Below, piece after piece: positions 11,301 through 20,666 of a stretch of 64,000 bases of DNA. The notes beneath the pieces were generated by a model. That model searched no databases and was not told the origin of the DNA. It saw only the letters and a program-made list of their open reading frames with translations. Position numbers and translations under genes: made by a program. Source of the DNA: Incurvaria masculella (lineage: Eukaryota > Arthropoda > Insecta > Lepidoptera > Incurvariidae); assembly GCA_946894095.1 (NCBI GenBank), contig OX335641.1, positions 18,122,501-18,186,500 of the forward strand, given 5' to 3'. Numbering within the stretch: the first letter of the stretch is position 1; each line of letters opens with the position of its first letter.

Positions 11301-14300
11301 AAGCACAGTCAAAATGGCGTCCTGTGAACTCTATGAAGTTAGCGCTGTGTCACGCAATACCGTACACAGGGCTCACGGTTTGGAGGTAGGGCACTGTGTG
11401 TGCAACTGTTAATGTCACTTTTAGACGTTTCTAAAGAGTAGTCTATCTTCTTTCCAAAGTGTTTTTTCACAAACTTTTCAATGTTCCTTACTTGAAAATT
11501 CAAGTTAAACTTAGCCATCGTCCATTTTAACCCCCCTCCCCGCTTGTCACGTTTCGTCACAAATCAGTTGAGCCCCCTGCCCCTTGTTTCATAAAAAAAC
11601 TTTTACACGTAAATGAATTTATTAATTTATTAATAAAAATAGTTCATTACCTTAAAAATAAAGATTTAGTCACATGCACACGAATGGGTTATTCGTCACT
11701 GCATCTTCAACCATTATGATAGAAGGAGTTTCAATGGCACTCATAGATGCATCAAACGATTGGGCGGTGTCTTGATTGATGTCAGTTTCATCCACCCATT
11801 CCACTCAAAAATCATTCTCATGCTTGTTTGACATGCCATGCATTAAAAATTCACCAAACCGATCGACTGGCGTTTTCAAATGTATGGAGAAATTGAAGAG
11901 CGGGCGTTAACCGAACCAACATTTGCGAGTCCAAGTTCGATTTGACAGCTTACGTATCGTCGCCGTAAATACGTTGACGTTGCCGCTTACGCCAATTTCG
12001 CATTTTCATACAAATCGGAAGTCCGAGTTTGACTTTGACAGCTTGAAGAAGTAAAACCACAGAATATCTAGTAAAAACTTGCATTGAGTTTGACGTTTGT
12101 AAGTAACTTCGAAGTTCCGTAAACGCCAATTAAGGTGAGAACTCCGACTGAATGGTTTATCCTATCACAACGTGTTCAGAAATAAATTTATTGAACATCT
12201 TTTGGATCAATCCTCTGGCAATATAGATGAGTGGATGAATGTAGCAGCTACTTAATATAGTGTCTGTCTTTATGAACATTTGAAATTTCTTTAAAAAAAA
12301 AATTTTTTTTTTCAACTGTCTAGACTAAACAAAATCTATTTAAATATTGAATCTGCTTACAAAATGTCAAAAGAATCTGTTGATAAATTGCGACCTGTAG
12401 AGGAAAACAGCATTTTTCAATATTACATATCACGATCCTTCAATATTCCTGACTGAACCTTGGACACCCTGCATAATATGAAGCATGATTATTGCATTTT
12501 TATTCCACATACTTCAAGGAGATCAATCTATCGGATACTGAACCATTTTCATTAAATAAATATTAGATTTCAATGTTTTTTTACCTATACATACATTTAG
12601 TTAGTACCTATACATTTAGTTGAAGTCATGTGACTAATTTGTATGGGGACTGCAAAAAAAAATAGGAAATTAATATTCCATAAATATATTTTAATTTGAA
12701 AATATGTTATTATTCATGTTAAGTTAGCTAATTGTTTAAATTCAAATATTCTCCTGCTTATGTCATCACAATTTGTATGCTAGTGGCCGAGCACAAGCAG
12801 GTACAAGTGAGTTCGAGTTCGGTGCTGAATAACAACTCACTTTTAAAAATAGGTCACGTTTCCGCACTTCTTTTACATCATTTTTTCTTCCATGAACCAC
12901 CTATTCAATGATGGTGTTCTCATATTCCAGGCTGCGTACCATTTGCTACATGGAAAGTACGTTGGCACTTATGAGTCATGCAGCACATCTGCCTTCAAGC
13001 ACGGACGCACAGAGACCATGAGGCCTTGCACCGTTCACACCAAGGTACTGGTTGGAACCTCGAAGTTCCGTAAACACTTGTTTCGGTGGAACACCGACTA
13101 CGCCCACAGGCCACTCAGCACATCCACCAATTTTTTATTTAAAAAAAACACCTTTGTTTACCATCTTGTGTGCAATCAGAGAAGGGAACTTGCAGTTTTT
13201 ACATAAATTATAAACCAGGAAGTGACCATAATATTTATTGAAAACGGAAATTTTAATAAAAACCAAATGCACATCCTCAATATCTGTTATATATTCACTT
13301 ACAGCAGGGTATGACTGGATTAATGAGTTATTCATCAGGAGCAGCGGTACTGCCTGCTCAGGTTATCTTCTAACTGACTTGAAGGTAGTTGTCACTTCAC
13401 TAAAGTTATTTAATATATTTCACAACTACCCACAGACATTACATGCCTTTCCCCCAGGTTCGTAAGTACACAATCACTTTCACTATGATGTACTAGAGTC
13501 TTCGACACTTTATTTTATATTACATTTTAACCGTTTTTTATTGTCTTTACTTATTTTACATATGTACATTCATTTGTTCTTACGTATTTACTTAGTCTGA
13601 CAGTTCTTCAAAATCCACATCCTCATCAGTACTAATACTGTTTTGGGAAAGCGTTCTCGCCATCTTCGTGCTCACAGCGGGCGGACTCTCACTTTCGCGA
13701 GGACGTTTGCTTGGGCCTGGGGCTTCAGCAGTTGCTAGGCTCGCAGACATCCCCGGACCAGTTATCCCGATAATGTCACCCCAGAACCTCTGTGGTGGTA
13801 TTCTTATAGTGCCATAGCTGCTGTTCTGCTCGCTTGCCTGAGATACTTCTTGATTTATTTCATGCATATCAGGCTCAATGGCATCATCTCTCCCCTCAGA
13901 AGTAAAACCAAGCAACTGGTTGATATGCCTTGTCACAGTTCTGTCCTCGAATTTGACATCATACCGGCATATGCCAACTCTCTTAAGTATTGTTCCTTTC
14001 AGCCAGCGAGGTCCTCTGGAATAGTTTCTAAACATTACGGTTTCTCCCATGTTAAATTCTCTGTGTTTCTTTTTCTGATTTTCTTCTAGTTCTTCTATGT
14101 CTTTTCTTTGTGTTGACAGTGGATGTAATTGGTCGAATTTCGTTCTGAATTTTCTATTGTTAAGCAACTCGGCAGGAGTCTTCCCAGTCGTTGTGCTCGG
14201 GGTGGATCGTAAACCGTACAATATTTTTGGTAGACGCGTATTAAATGGTATGTTCGATAGTTTCCGTAACTTTTGTTTTACAGTTTGAACTGTTCTCTCC

Positions 14301-17300
14301 GCTTGACCATTTGATGCAGGATGATACGGCGGTACCAAAATATGTTTTATGCTGTTACTTTTCAAATAATTTTGTAGATCTTCCGATGTGAAAGCTCTCC
14401 CGTTGTCGCTAACCAATGTTTCCGGCAGTCCTTGATTTGAGAATATCTCTATCAAAGTATTTATCACGGTCGCACTGCTCTGATCTGACACAATCTTTAC
14501 TTCAGGCCATTTCGAATAGGCGTCTATCACGATTAAAAATATTTTTCCTTGGAATGGTCCGGCAAAATCAATATGCAGCCTGGACCATGGCTTGTCAGGA
14601 ATTATCCACTTATGTGAGACCTTAGCTGGCATATTCCTCACTTCTTTGCATACCTGACATCTATCAATCATTTCCTCAATCTGTTTATCTATTTGTGGCC
14701 ACCAAAAGTAACTTCTGGCCACAGCTTTTGTGATGACGATACCATCGTGGTTTTCATGTAGCTCTTTTAATACATGAGAATGTATTTTTTTTGGTATAAC
14801 TACTCTATTTCCCCATAAAATACAGTCATCAAATAACGATAACTCATCTTTACGTAGCCGATAGTCCCTGAATTCCTCACTAGTTTTCGTTGGCCACCCA
14901 TTCCGTAACCAATAACTTACTTTCGACAGAATGTTATCTTTGTTCGTCAATTTTGCAATCTCTCTTGGTGTGATGTTTAATTCTATCGGTGTCTCATGAA
15001 TCAGTAAAACATGTGTCTCTTCATCCGTCATGGTTTCTGTATCTGGCGCAGGCCAGCGGCTCAATGCATCTGCATTGCCGAGACTTTCACCAGGCACATG
15101 CACTATTTTATAATCATGGGAATTTAACAATAGTGACCATCGTAGCATTCTTGGAGATATCACGTTTGGTATTGCCTTCTTGGGGTCGAATATTCCCAGA
15201 AGCGGTTTATGGTCAGTCTTGATTGTAAATTTACGACCATAAATGTATTGATGACATTTTTTAATTCCGAACATAATTGCCGCGGCTTCTTTATCGATCT
15301 GTCCATAATTTCGCTCGTGAGCGTTCATTGTTCTCGATGCAAACATTATTGGCCTACTTGAGCCATCGGGCATCTGGTGTTCCAAGACAATACCTAATCC
15401 ATATTGAGACGCATCGCAAGATAATATAAGTGGTTTTTTTAGATCATAATGCACCAGGGTTTGGCCAGCAGTCAACATATTTTTTAGTAAACTGAATGCT
15501 TGTTGACAATTTGCGGTCCAGCGCCATTTCTCATCCTTCTCTAATAATTTGTAGAGTGGCTCGGCTACTGTAGCTTTTTGAGGCAGAAATCTGTCATAAA
15601 AATTCAATAGACCCAAAAATGCCTGCAGTTCCTTGATATTCTTAGGTGCCGGTGTGTCCTTGATCACTTTTATTTTGCTGTTAAGAGGATGTAGTCCATT
15701 CGCATCAATCTGGTAACCGAGAAACTCTATGGATGCTGTGGCAAAACTACATTTTTGCTTGTTGACTCTTAGTCCAGCCTCTTGTAATTTTTGTAAAACC
15801 TGTTCTAATCGACTGTTGTGTTCTCGTTCCGTTTGACCTGTTACTACAATATCATCCAGAAGTACTGCAATACCTGCAATTCTAGCAAGCAATGTAGACA
15901 TTAATCTTTGAAATATTCCTGGGCAAGCCTTCACGCCAAAAGGCAAACGTTTCACTTTAAATAAGCCTTTTGGAGTATTCAACGTTAATATGTTTGAAGT
16001 CTGCTCGTCAACCATAACCTGCGTATAAGCTTGTTCGAGGTCTATCTTCGAAAAAATCTCGCCTCCCTGTAGAGCAGCAAAGGCCTCGTTCAAGGTAGGG
16101 AGTGGGTACGAATCTGTTTCCGTAGCTACATTCACGGTCGATCTATAATCTCCGCACAGTCTAACTGAACCATTTTTTTTTAGTATAGGAACGATCGGGC
16201 TGGCAAACTCAGAATGAGCAATCGGTTCGAGTACGTCTTCTGCTACAAGTCTATCTATTTCTTGAAGCACCCGTTCTTTGATCGCAAACGGTATTGGTCG
16301 ACTTTTTAGAAATGTTGCCGTAGCATTTGGTTTCAGAGGAATGTTCACCACCGGTCCTTTATATTTTCCGAGTCCTTCTTCAAAAACACCTTTATATTTT
16401 TGATTAATTTTTTCAATTCCCACTTGGCTTACCTCAATATGATGAACTCCCTGTAACACAATGTCTAGTTTTGTGAACCAATCACGTCCTATTAGACTTG
16501 GTCCATTTCCTTTGGCAATCAAAATTTTAACTTGTTTTATCTTTTCTTTAAAACATAAAGACACTGATGCTTGTCCCAGCAAAAACACCTTGTTATTTGT
16601 CCATGTACTCAGCATTATATTTGAATCAATCATGTTAGGTAGCTTATTATTCCATATATATCTTGCCGTCTCTTCACTAATCATACTGTAACCCGCTCCA
16701 GTATCTACCTCCATCTGAAGTGGTCGATCATTTAATTTCACTTGTATCATGTAAGGAGGAATCCTATCTGTCCTTAAGTTCTGCAAAACTTCCTCGTACA
16801 TTCCATTATGACGCTGCTCTGTAGGTTCCTCGGTCTTATTTTTATTGGAACAGACTTTTTCTATGTGTCCAACCTTTTTACAAAAATGGCATTTAGTCCA
16901 ACGGAATCTACATGGCCCTCCGTGAAGTTTACCACAGCGCCAGCAGTTGCGTTGTTTTTGATTTGATTGAATTTTGTTTATGTCCATCGGTTCCTCCATG
17001 CTAGCCGGTATGTGTGTTTCAAGCGAACTGTTCCCGGAAGTCATTAACAACACGTCCAAACTAGAAGTCTCATAAGCTAAAGCTATATCACAAGCTTGCT
17101 TGAAACTCAAATCTGACTTCTGTAACAGCTCCTTTTGAGCCACTTTATCTCTGACGCCACATACAAGCCGATCGCGCAAAGTACGTTCAAGGTCTTTAAA
17201 ATTGCAGTCAATAGTTAACTTTCGCAACTGTGCTATGTAGTCTGTAATTTTCTCTCCTACATTTTGATTTCTTGTGTGAAACTTGAATGATTGAACAATC

Positions 17301-18641
17301 TCGTTTTGTTTAGGATGGAAATGATTGTCCAATATTTCTTTGATTCTGGTAAATGTCACTTCACTCACCTGACTTGGAGCAGTTAGTGATAAAATTAAAT
17401 CATACAACCCATGACCACAAACTGACAATAAATTAGCTTTTTTAAGGCTGTCTTCTGTAATGTTATTAGCCACCAAACAAAAACAAAACCGTTCGATGTA
17501 ATTTTTCCAATTGTCATTTTGCATATTAAATTCACTGAATTTTACGGCCATTTTTGCACTTCCCTCACTTTCCACTTGTATTTTCACTCGTCGCCAATGT
17601 TATATATTCACTTACAGCAGGGTATGACTGGATTAATGAGTTATTCATCAGGAGCAGCGGTACTGCCTGCTCAGGTTATCTTCTAACTGACTTGAAGGTA
17701 GTTGTCACTTCACTAAAGTTATTTAATATATTTCACAACTACCCACAGACATTACAATATCAAAAGGCATAGCCACAAGAGACCTAGCCTAGACGCATTC
17801 AGTAAAGCATGTTCTTAAAGATAATTTTGAGAAAGGCTGTCATATAAAAATTGAAGAACGAATTATGTTAAACTATTTGTTGTTGCATCTGCGGAACAAA
17901 ACTAGGTTCAGCAAATTTAAAGATAAACATGTTTTTCCATTATTTTCAGGCTTTTTGTGACGGACTTCACGCTAATAAAACATCCAAAGATGAATTAAGA
18001 AAGCTCATGCAGACCTGTTCCTCATACCACTCTGAGCTGACGAAGGAAGCGGCCATGGGGCAGGGCTTCGACCGACACCTGTTTGCTCTAAAGAAAATTG
18101 CAGAAGAAAATAATATTCCAGTACCGGAATTCTTCGATACATACGAGTATAAGTTTCTGAACAAGTCAATTTTGAGTACAAGCACTTTGTCGGCTCCCAG
18201 CGTAATGGCTGGTGGATTTGGACCAGTTATGAAAGAAGGATTCGGCATAGGGTATGTAATTTTTTTTTTTTCAGGCAGATTAAAGACCTTGAAGACCCAT
18301 GTTGGCCGGCCTGAAGTTGTTTATTTGTGCATCTACAATCTACCCCACTTTCCTCCGGCCCTAGAATACACCTCTGCGCACAACTTATGGCCAAGTCGTA
18401 TTTTTAAATAGATTCCAAGAAATTGAAAAAATATAACTACTTTATTGTACTAAATGCATGCATAAAACCACTAACATTCCCCTTAACCAACGTTTTCACC
18501 ATATTTTACAGATACTCTGCATTCGACAATATGCTCGGTGCGGCGGTGACCAGCTACCAAGCTCACAACAACAGCACACAATATGTGCAAGCACTAAATA
18601 AATCTTTTATTGATATAACTGAAATCTTAACTATAAAATGA
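4780..18641 (+). CDS. CPT2: Carnitine O-palmitoyltransferase 2, mitochondrial (8 exons)
   Basis: Acyltransferase of the mitochondrial inner membrane, matrix side, that moves long-chain acyl groups from carnitine back to CoA for beta-oxidation. Exons 4780-5390, 5688-5866, 7396-7666, 8705-8892, 11041-11210, 12931-13044, 17950-18251 and 18512-18641 have GT/AG borders and compatible phases, and sum to 1965 nt (654 aa; human 658). The N-terminus [20 protein letters not shown] is basic, like a matrix-targeting peptide. Family blocks: [14 protein letters not shown] (about 36), [13 protein letters not shown] (about 110), [13 protein letters not shown] with the catalytic His at about residue 376, [16 protein letters not shown] (about 487), [16 protein letters not shown] (about 543), [10 protein letters not shown] (about 585). 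One soft spot: about four residues found in human CPT2 are missing at the exon 6/7 joint. Introns are full of transposons, but no exon is damaged. Confidence 0.96.
5688..5866 (+). CDS. CPT2: CPT2 exon 2
   Basis: Acceptor AG at 5686-5687. Encodes [20 protein letters not shown] through FDVINKE, aligning without gaps to vertebrate CPT2. Donor GT at 5867-5868 splits a Gly codon. Confidence 0.94.
5951..6497. mobile_element. GC-rich MITE in CPT2 intron 2
   Basis: Terminal inverted repeats at 5951-5971 and 6477-6497 match at 19 of 21 positions (core TTCACGCTAGACCGG). The ends are much more GC-rich than the surrounding intron and carry many further CCCGTGCC/GGCACGGG-type inverted pieces. It has no convincing coding capacity, and the superfamily and target duplication are unclear. 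The rest of intron 2 (5867-7395) is AT-rich without recognisable features. Confidence 0.75.
7396..7666 (+). CDS. CPT2: CPT2 exon 3
   Basis: Acceptor TTTCAG at 7390-7395. Encodes [20 protein letters not shown] through LHSNGTNR. The Arg codon is split AG/G at the donor (GT at 7667-7668). Confidence 0.94.
7797..7960 (+). repeat. Dispersed repeat family R5, copy in CPT2 intron 3
   Basis: Begins CGAAGCGGCAATGAAAA and contains GTCTTGGCATGGCAC and GGGCTAATATC. Diverged relatives lie at 43727-43785 (-), 49915-50075 (-) and 51045-51095 (+). No coding potential is apparent. Confidence 0.65.
8002..8340 (-). pseudogene. RTE-type LINE 3' fragment in CPT2 intron 3
   Basis: Minus-strand translation over 8058-8318 gives [20 protein letters not shown] followed by a [15 protein letters not shown] segment, the conserved C-terminal tail of RTE-clade reverse transcriptases. 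Everything upstream of it is missing, as in a typical 5' truncation. The 3' end runs into a short CAGT repeat near 8010-8023. Confidence 0.8.
8705..8892 (+). CDS. CPT2: CPT2 exon 4 (catalytic His)
   Basis: Acceptor CAG at 8702-8704. Encodes [10 protein letters not shown] through [16 protein letters not shown] and ends VKRL. It holds the catalytic His of the HSWGDG motif. Donor GT at 8893-8894. Confidence 0.94.
9187..9913 (+). repeat. Dispersed repeat PRS (GCCAAGTGCGAGTCGG), split by a nested insertion
   Basis: Starts at GGCCAAGTGCGAGTCGG and ends GGTACGGAACCCTAAAAA, a common-looking lepidopteran interspersed repeat. Other copies in this window: 24514-24776 (+), 49207-49496 (-) and 50941-51240 (+, degraded). 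Here about 450 bp (9333-9783) of another element separates the two halves. No clear terminal repeats; class unknown. Confidence 0.75.
9333..9783 (-). mobile_element. 5'-truncated LINE tail nested in PRS repeat
   Basis: The PRS consensus resumes on both sides, so this is a later insertion. On the minus strand it starts with a short RT-like end ([13 protein letters not shown] then stop), continues as an AT-rich 3' UTR and finishes in an (ATT)n tail. This resembles CR1/Jockey-type LINE 3' ends. Clade uncertain. Confidence 0.6.
10041..10545 (+). mobile_element. TTAA-flanked MITE, family A, copy 1
   Basis: Bounded by TTAA at 10041-10044 and 10542-10545. Terminal inverted repeats are of the type TTAAGGNGGCCCA. 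The body matches 60072-60621 and, reversed, 52951-53466. The TTAA flanks suggest piggyBac-like mobilisation. Short open frames inside are not genes. Confidence 0.82.
10542..10910. mobile_element. TTAA-flanked hairpin MITE abutting family A copy 1
   Basis: Inverted ends CCTTAAGGCTGTTCCGACCC and its near-perfect complement (19 of 20) are bounded by TTAA at 10542-10545 and 10907-10910. The left TTAA is also the right TTAA of the neighbouring element. Internal pieces (for example CACAATTTCAGG and CCTGAAATTGTG) are also inverted, so the whole folds as a hairpin. Confidence 0.82.
11041..11210 (+). CDS. CPT2: CPT2 exon 5
   Basis: Acceptor TTTCAG at 11035-11040. Encodes [20 protein letters not shown] through [11 protein letters not shown] and ends in phase 0. 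Donor GTAATG follows. Confidence 0.94.
11211..12930. other. CPT2 intron 5, no gene
   Basis: AT-rich intron. A C-rich/G-rich patch near 11525-11585 looks like an interspersed-repeat remnant. The 15-mer CGAAGTTCCGTAAAC near 12105 recurs just after exon 6 near 13072. Nothing coding is recognised. Confidence 0.55.
12931..13044 (+). CDS. CPT2: CPT2 exon 6
   Basis: Acceptor TTCCAG at 12925-12930. It is 38 codons, phase 0 at both ends, carrying [19 protein letters not shown]. Donor GTACTG at 13045. The next recognised exon continues with AFCDGL, leaving a gap of about four residues against human CPT2. Confidence 0.92.
13285..13443 (-). repeat. 3' LTR of intact gypsy element
   Basis: 159 bp, TG...CA ends, identical by eye to the LTR at 17598-17756. 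Preceded in element orientation by a G-rich purine tract at about 13444-13458. Confidence 0.95.
13592..17587 (-). CDS. Ty3/gypsy Gag-Pol polyprotein, intact
   Basis: 1331 codons in one frame without stops. Gag region about 1-210; two zinc knuckles at about 215-246 ([26 protein letters not shown]); protease with DTG at about 295; reverse transcriptase about 425-620 with LLDD near 577; RNase H from about 690 (CDASQYGLG); integrase zinc finger about 930-975; integrase core with Asp in HIDFAG, Asp in VSDNG and Glu in ASNGQAER (about 1000-1105). No env-like frame follows, so it is a retrotransposon by content. Gag and pol fused in one frame without frameshift is a known variant in the superfamily. 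Start chosen at the first ATG after the primer-binding site. Confidence 0.95.
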   Translation of the reverse strand: MKIQVESEGSAKMAVKFSEFNMQNDNWKNYIERFCFCLVANNITEDSLKKANLLSVCGHGLYDLILSLTAPSQVSEVTFTRIKEILDNHFHPKQNEIVQSFKFHTRNQNVGEKITDYIAQLRKLTIDCNFKDLERTLRDRLVCGVRDKVAQKELLQKSDLSFKQACDIALAYETSSLDVLLMTSGNSSLETHIPASMEEPMDINKIQSNQKQRNCWRCGKLHGGPCRFRWTKCHFCKKVGHIEKVCSNKNKTEEPTEQRHNGMYEEVLQNLRTDRIPPYMIQVKLNDRPLQMEVDTGAGYSMISEETARYIWNNKLPNMIDSNIMLSTWTNNKVFLLGQASVSLCFKEKIKQVKILIAKGNGPSLIGRDWFTKLDIVLQGVHHIEVSQVGIEKINQKYKGVFEEGLGKYKGPVVNIPLKPNATATFLKSRPIPFAIKERVLQEIDRLVAEDVLEPIAHSEFASPIVPILKKNGSVRLCGDYRSTVNVATETDSYPLPTLNEAFAALQGGEIFSKIDLEQAYTQVMVDEQTSNILTLNTPKGLFKVKRLPFGVKACPGIFQRLMSTLLARIAGIAVLLDDIVVTGQTEREHNSRLEQVLQKLQEAGLRVNKQKCSFATASIEFLGYQIDANGLHPLNSKIKVIKDTPAPKNIKELQAFLGLLNFYDRFLPQKATVAEPLYKLLEKDEKWRWTANCQQAFSLLKNMLTAGQTLVHYDLKKPLILSCDASQYGLGIVLEHQMPDGSSRPIMFASRTMNAHERNYGQIDKEAAAIMFGIKKCHQYIYGRKFTIKTDHKPLLGIFDPKKAIPNVISPRMLRWSLLLNSHDYKIVHVPGESLGNADALSRWPAPDTETMTDEETHVLLIHETPIELNITPREIAKLTNKDNILSKVSYWLRNGWPTKTSEEFRDYRLRKDELSLFDDCILWGNRVVIPKKIHSHVLKELHENHDGIVITKAVARSYFWWPQIDKQIEEMIDRCQVCKEVRNMPAKVSHKWIIPDKPWSRLHIDFAGPFQGKIFLIVIDAYSKWPEVKIVSDQSSATVINTLIEIFSNQGLPETLVSDNGRAFTSEDLQNYLKSNSIKHILVPPYHPASNGQAERTVQTVKQKLRKLSNIPFNTRLPKILYGLRSTPSTTTGKTPAELLNNRKFRTKFDQLHPLSTQRKDIEELEENQKKKHREFNMGETVMFRNYSRGPRWLKGTILKRVGICRYDVKFEDRTVTRHINQLLGFTSEGRDDAIEPDMHEINQEVSQASEQNSSYGTIRIPPQRFWGDIIGITGPGMSASLATAEAPGPSKRPRESESPPAVSTKMARTLSQNSISTDEDVDFEELSD
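17587..17597 (-). other. Predicted tRNA primer-binding site of intact gypsy element
   Basis: Read on the minus strand the element continues TTGGCGACGAG right after the 5' LTR. TGG pairs with tRNA 3' CCA. The same motif occurs in the second gypsy element (59252-59262). I cannot name the tRNA. Confidence 0.7.
17598..17756 (-). repeat. 5' LTR of intact gypsy element
   Basis: 159 bp, identical by eye to 13285-13443. Flanked outside by the ATATC target duplication. Confidence 0.95.
17950..18251 (+). CDS. CPT2: CPT2 exon 7
   Basis: Acceptor TTTTCAG ends at 17949. Encodes [20 protein letters not shown] through [16 protein letters not shown] and [10 protein letters not shown], ending FGIG. Donor GTATGT at 18252. 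Confidence 0.93.
18512..18641 (+). CDS. CPT2: CPT2 exon 8 (terminal)
   Basis: Acceptor TTTACAG ends at 18511. Encodes [20 protein letters not shown] to the stop at 18639-18641, matching the family C-terminus in length. Confidence 0.93.
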
Positions 18642-19857
18642 CCATTAGTTTTAAGCATGAAATCAATTTGAAACCTTTTTATATTGGTGTGATGAGTGTG
18701 ATAAGATTTCCAAATGTGGGTCAAAATGCATCAATCCAATCATTTTAGGAAATATTTGTTTAATCCCAGGTAACACAAGGTTCTAATAATAGTTGAAACA
18801 ATTTCTTTAAAGCTCTTCATTGGATCAGACGGTACGATCAGAACCAGAATCTTAACATGATAATCTGGTCGACATTATAAGTAGGTGGTTCGAAAGACTG
18901 CCCAAGATGTTTTTCTACTATCAAGATCAAATTTTGTACTTTTGTTACTTTATAACTCATCCTCTACAATTCGGCTGAAAAGCTGTGGGCGTTAGTGAAA
19001 TATCAATTTGATTTTAGCATAGTCTTGCTTCCATTCATTATATTGATTTTATTTTCACGCACGGATTCCACGCATTTAGAAATACATAGCATTACATGCA
19101 CATAAGCAAGTACAGATTGAAGCATTGCTTTTGGCAGGACAGTTTGTGTGAGGATAGCTTTTGATACATCCATATGTGGTGCAATTATTAATTAATTAAT
19201 TTATTATAATATAATAATTGAATATAATTAGTTAATATATAAACTATTGATAAGTAATTCCAATATAGAATCTTATTTGCAAATGATGAGTAACTGATAA
19301 AAAGTAATGTTTTTAGTAAGGACATTCAGCATTTTTGTAAGATTTTCTAGATCCAAGCAAAATATAAAATCTATTGAACTGACAAATTCAGTGCCTTCAA
19401 ATTTTTACACATGAAACAGTTTGGATAGTTTAACATATATGTAAATAAGCTGGCTTTAAATGTACATGTAAAACGTAAAAAGTATTGAAGTTAAATTTAA
19501 ACAATGCATTTTATTTTTGAACATGTTATCTCGTAAGATATTTTGGGAATGTATTAGTGTTTTTACATTATATTCAATATTTTTTACAATAACTTCAGTT
19601 TGTTTTATTATAGGGTTAATTTAAACATTAAGATAAGAGGCCGTGTGGCAAGGACAAAGATTCATCGGAACAGCCAGAACATACAGAACAATAAAATTTT
19701 TGTGCGTTGTGGGTTTAAAAATAAAACAAGTGGTCTGACATGTCATAAGAGGTGACTTACGGATTTGTCGTTCGTGGTTCAGATTCCACGTAAAACCTTG
19801 GTAAAAAGTTGGTTCTATAGAAGTCCAAGGAACGATTATTGAACACCTTTTAGTGCT
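18642..19857. other. CPT2 3' UTR and AT-rich flank
   Basis: Should contain the CPT2 3' UTR and poly(A) site. No gene, RNA or clear transposon is recognised. Confidence 0.5.
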
Positions 19858-20233
19858 AAGGAATGTGACATGTATGCATGTATAATCTACGTGAAGCAAG
19901 GACACATTAATTAAAGAAAGGACCATGTAAAAAGAACTACTTTACGAATATACTGCAAGGCTGGACCCGAACCAGCAAAACATAACATTCGCGGGTATTG
20001 CGTCTAACAAATTTCGCCGCCACGGGAAGAGGGACTGTAGAAGAATGCCAAATTATGGGTATACAGCAGGTGGGGAAATTGGTTAGACGCAATACCCGCG
20101 AATGGTATGTTATGCTGGTTCGGGTCCAGCCTTGCAGTATATTCGTAAAGTAGTTATTTTTACTGGGATCTTTCTTTCATTAATGTGTCCTTGCTTCACG
20201 GTTGATTATACATACATACATGTCACATTCCTT
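19858..20233. mobile_element. Long foldback (inverted-repeat) element
   Basis: Arms of about 160 bp (about 19858-20016 and 20075-20233) are reverse complements with roughly nine in ten bases matching, around a 55-60 bp loop. Both arms contain ACTTTACGAATATACTGCAAG and GGCTGGACCCGAACCAGC. The following bases (20231-20275) are related to 42077-42127 in opposite orientation. Confidence 0.82.
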
Positions 20234-20464
20234 GGAATAAGCGAAGTACTTGCTTAGTACGAAAAAGTATATTTACCTTTTATTATCCGTCTGTTACCAC
20301 TTTGCCGGCCGTGACGTCAGCAAGTTCTGTCTTAACAGTAGGGTGAGCAGAAAAGCAAAGAGCAAACTGCAGGGTTCTTCAAAAGTGATAAAATTTAATT
20401 ACCAATACAGATTTTTTTGATTAGAATTGTACTTACATGTATACACTTAATTATTTTTCCACAG

Positions 20465-20541
20465 ATCCATGTGAAAAATGCCCCTTGCTTGACTTTAAAC
20501 GAATAATACCGCTGCAGGAGCTACTCAACCAAGTTAAAAAC
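20465..20541 (+). other. Possible orphan coding exon
   Basis: A good acceptor (poly-T then TTTTTCCACAG, ending at 20464) precedes a frame reading PCEKCPLLDFKRIIPLQELL and further hydrophilic residues, with a possible donor GTAAAC at 20542. The composition looks protein-like, but I do not recognise the family or its partner exons. Confidence 0.25.
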
Positions 20542-20631
20542 GTAAACAAGTACATATCATCCATACAGTCAATTCATTCTTCTTCCTCGGCCCATCTAAT
20601 ATAAATATTATAAAGGGGAATGTTTGTAATA

Positions 20632-20666
20632 ATGGATGGATGGATGGATGGATGGATGGATGGATG
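20632..20666 (+). repeat. (GGAT)n microsatellite inside Helitron
   Basis: About eight to nine uninterrupted ATGG units. Confidence 0.95.

Larger units (their letters stand above)
13285..17756 (-). mobile_element. Complete Ty3/gypsy LTR retrotransposon in CPT2 intron 6
   Basis: 4472 bp, bounded by LTRs at 13285-13443 and 17598-17756 (159 bp each, identical by eye, TG...CA), with a 5-bp target duplication ATATC at 13280-13284 and 17757-17761. On the minus strand the 5' LTR is followed after one base by a primer-binding site TGGCGACGAG. A purine tract GGGGGAAAGGCA precedes the 3' LTR. A single uninterrupted gag-pol frame fills the interior. It lies antisense to CPT2. Identical LTRs and an open frame indicate very recent insertion, possibly an active copy. 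Confidence 0.97.

Noticed and set aside
13850..16691. Plus-strand frames inside the CPT2 intron 6 gypsy element
   Set aside because: They are shadows of the 1331-codon minus-strand gag-pol.
17929..17949. Extending CPT2 exon 7 upstream ([12 protein letters not shown]) to fill the four-residue gap
   Set aside because: This stretch is the polypyrimidine tract and CAG of the acceptor. No usable AG lies upstream at the right distance.
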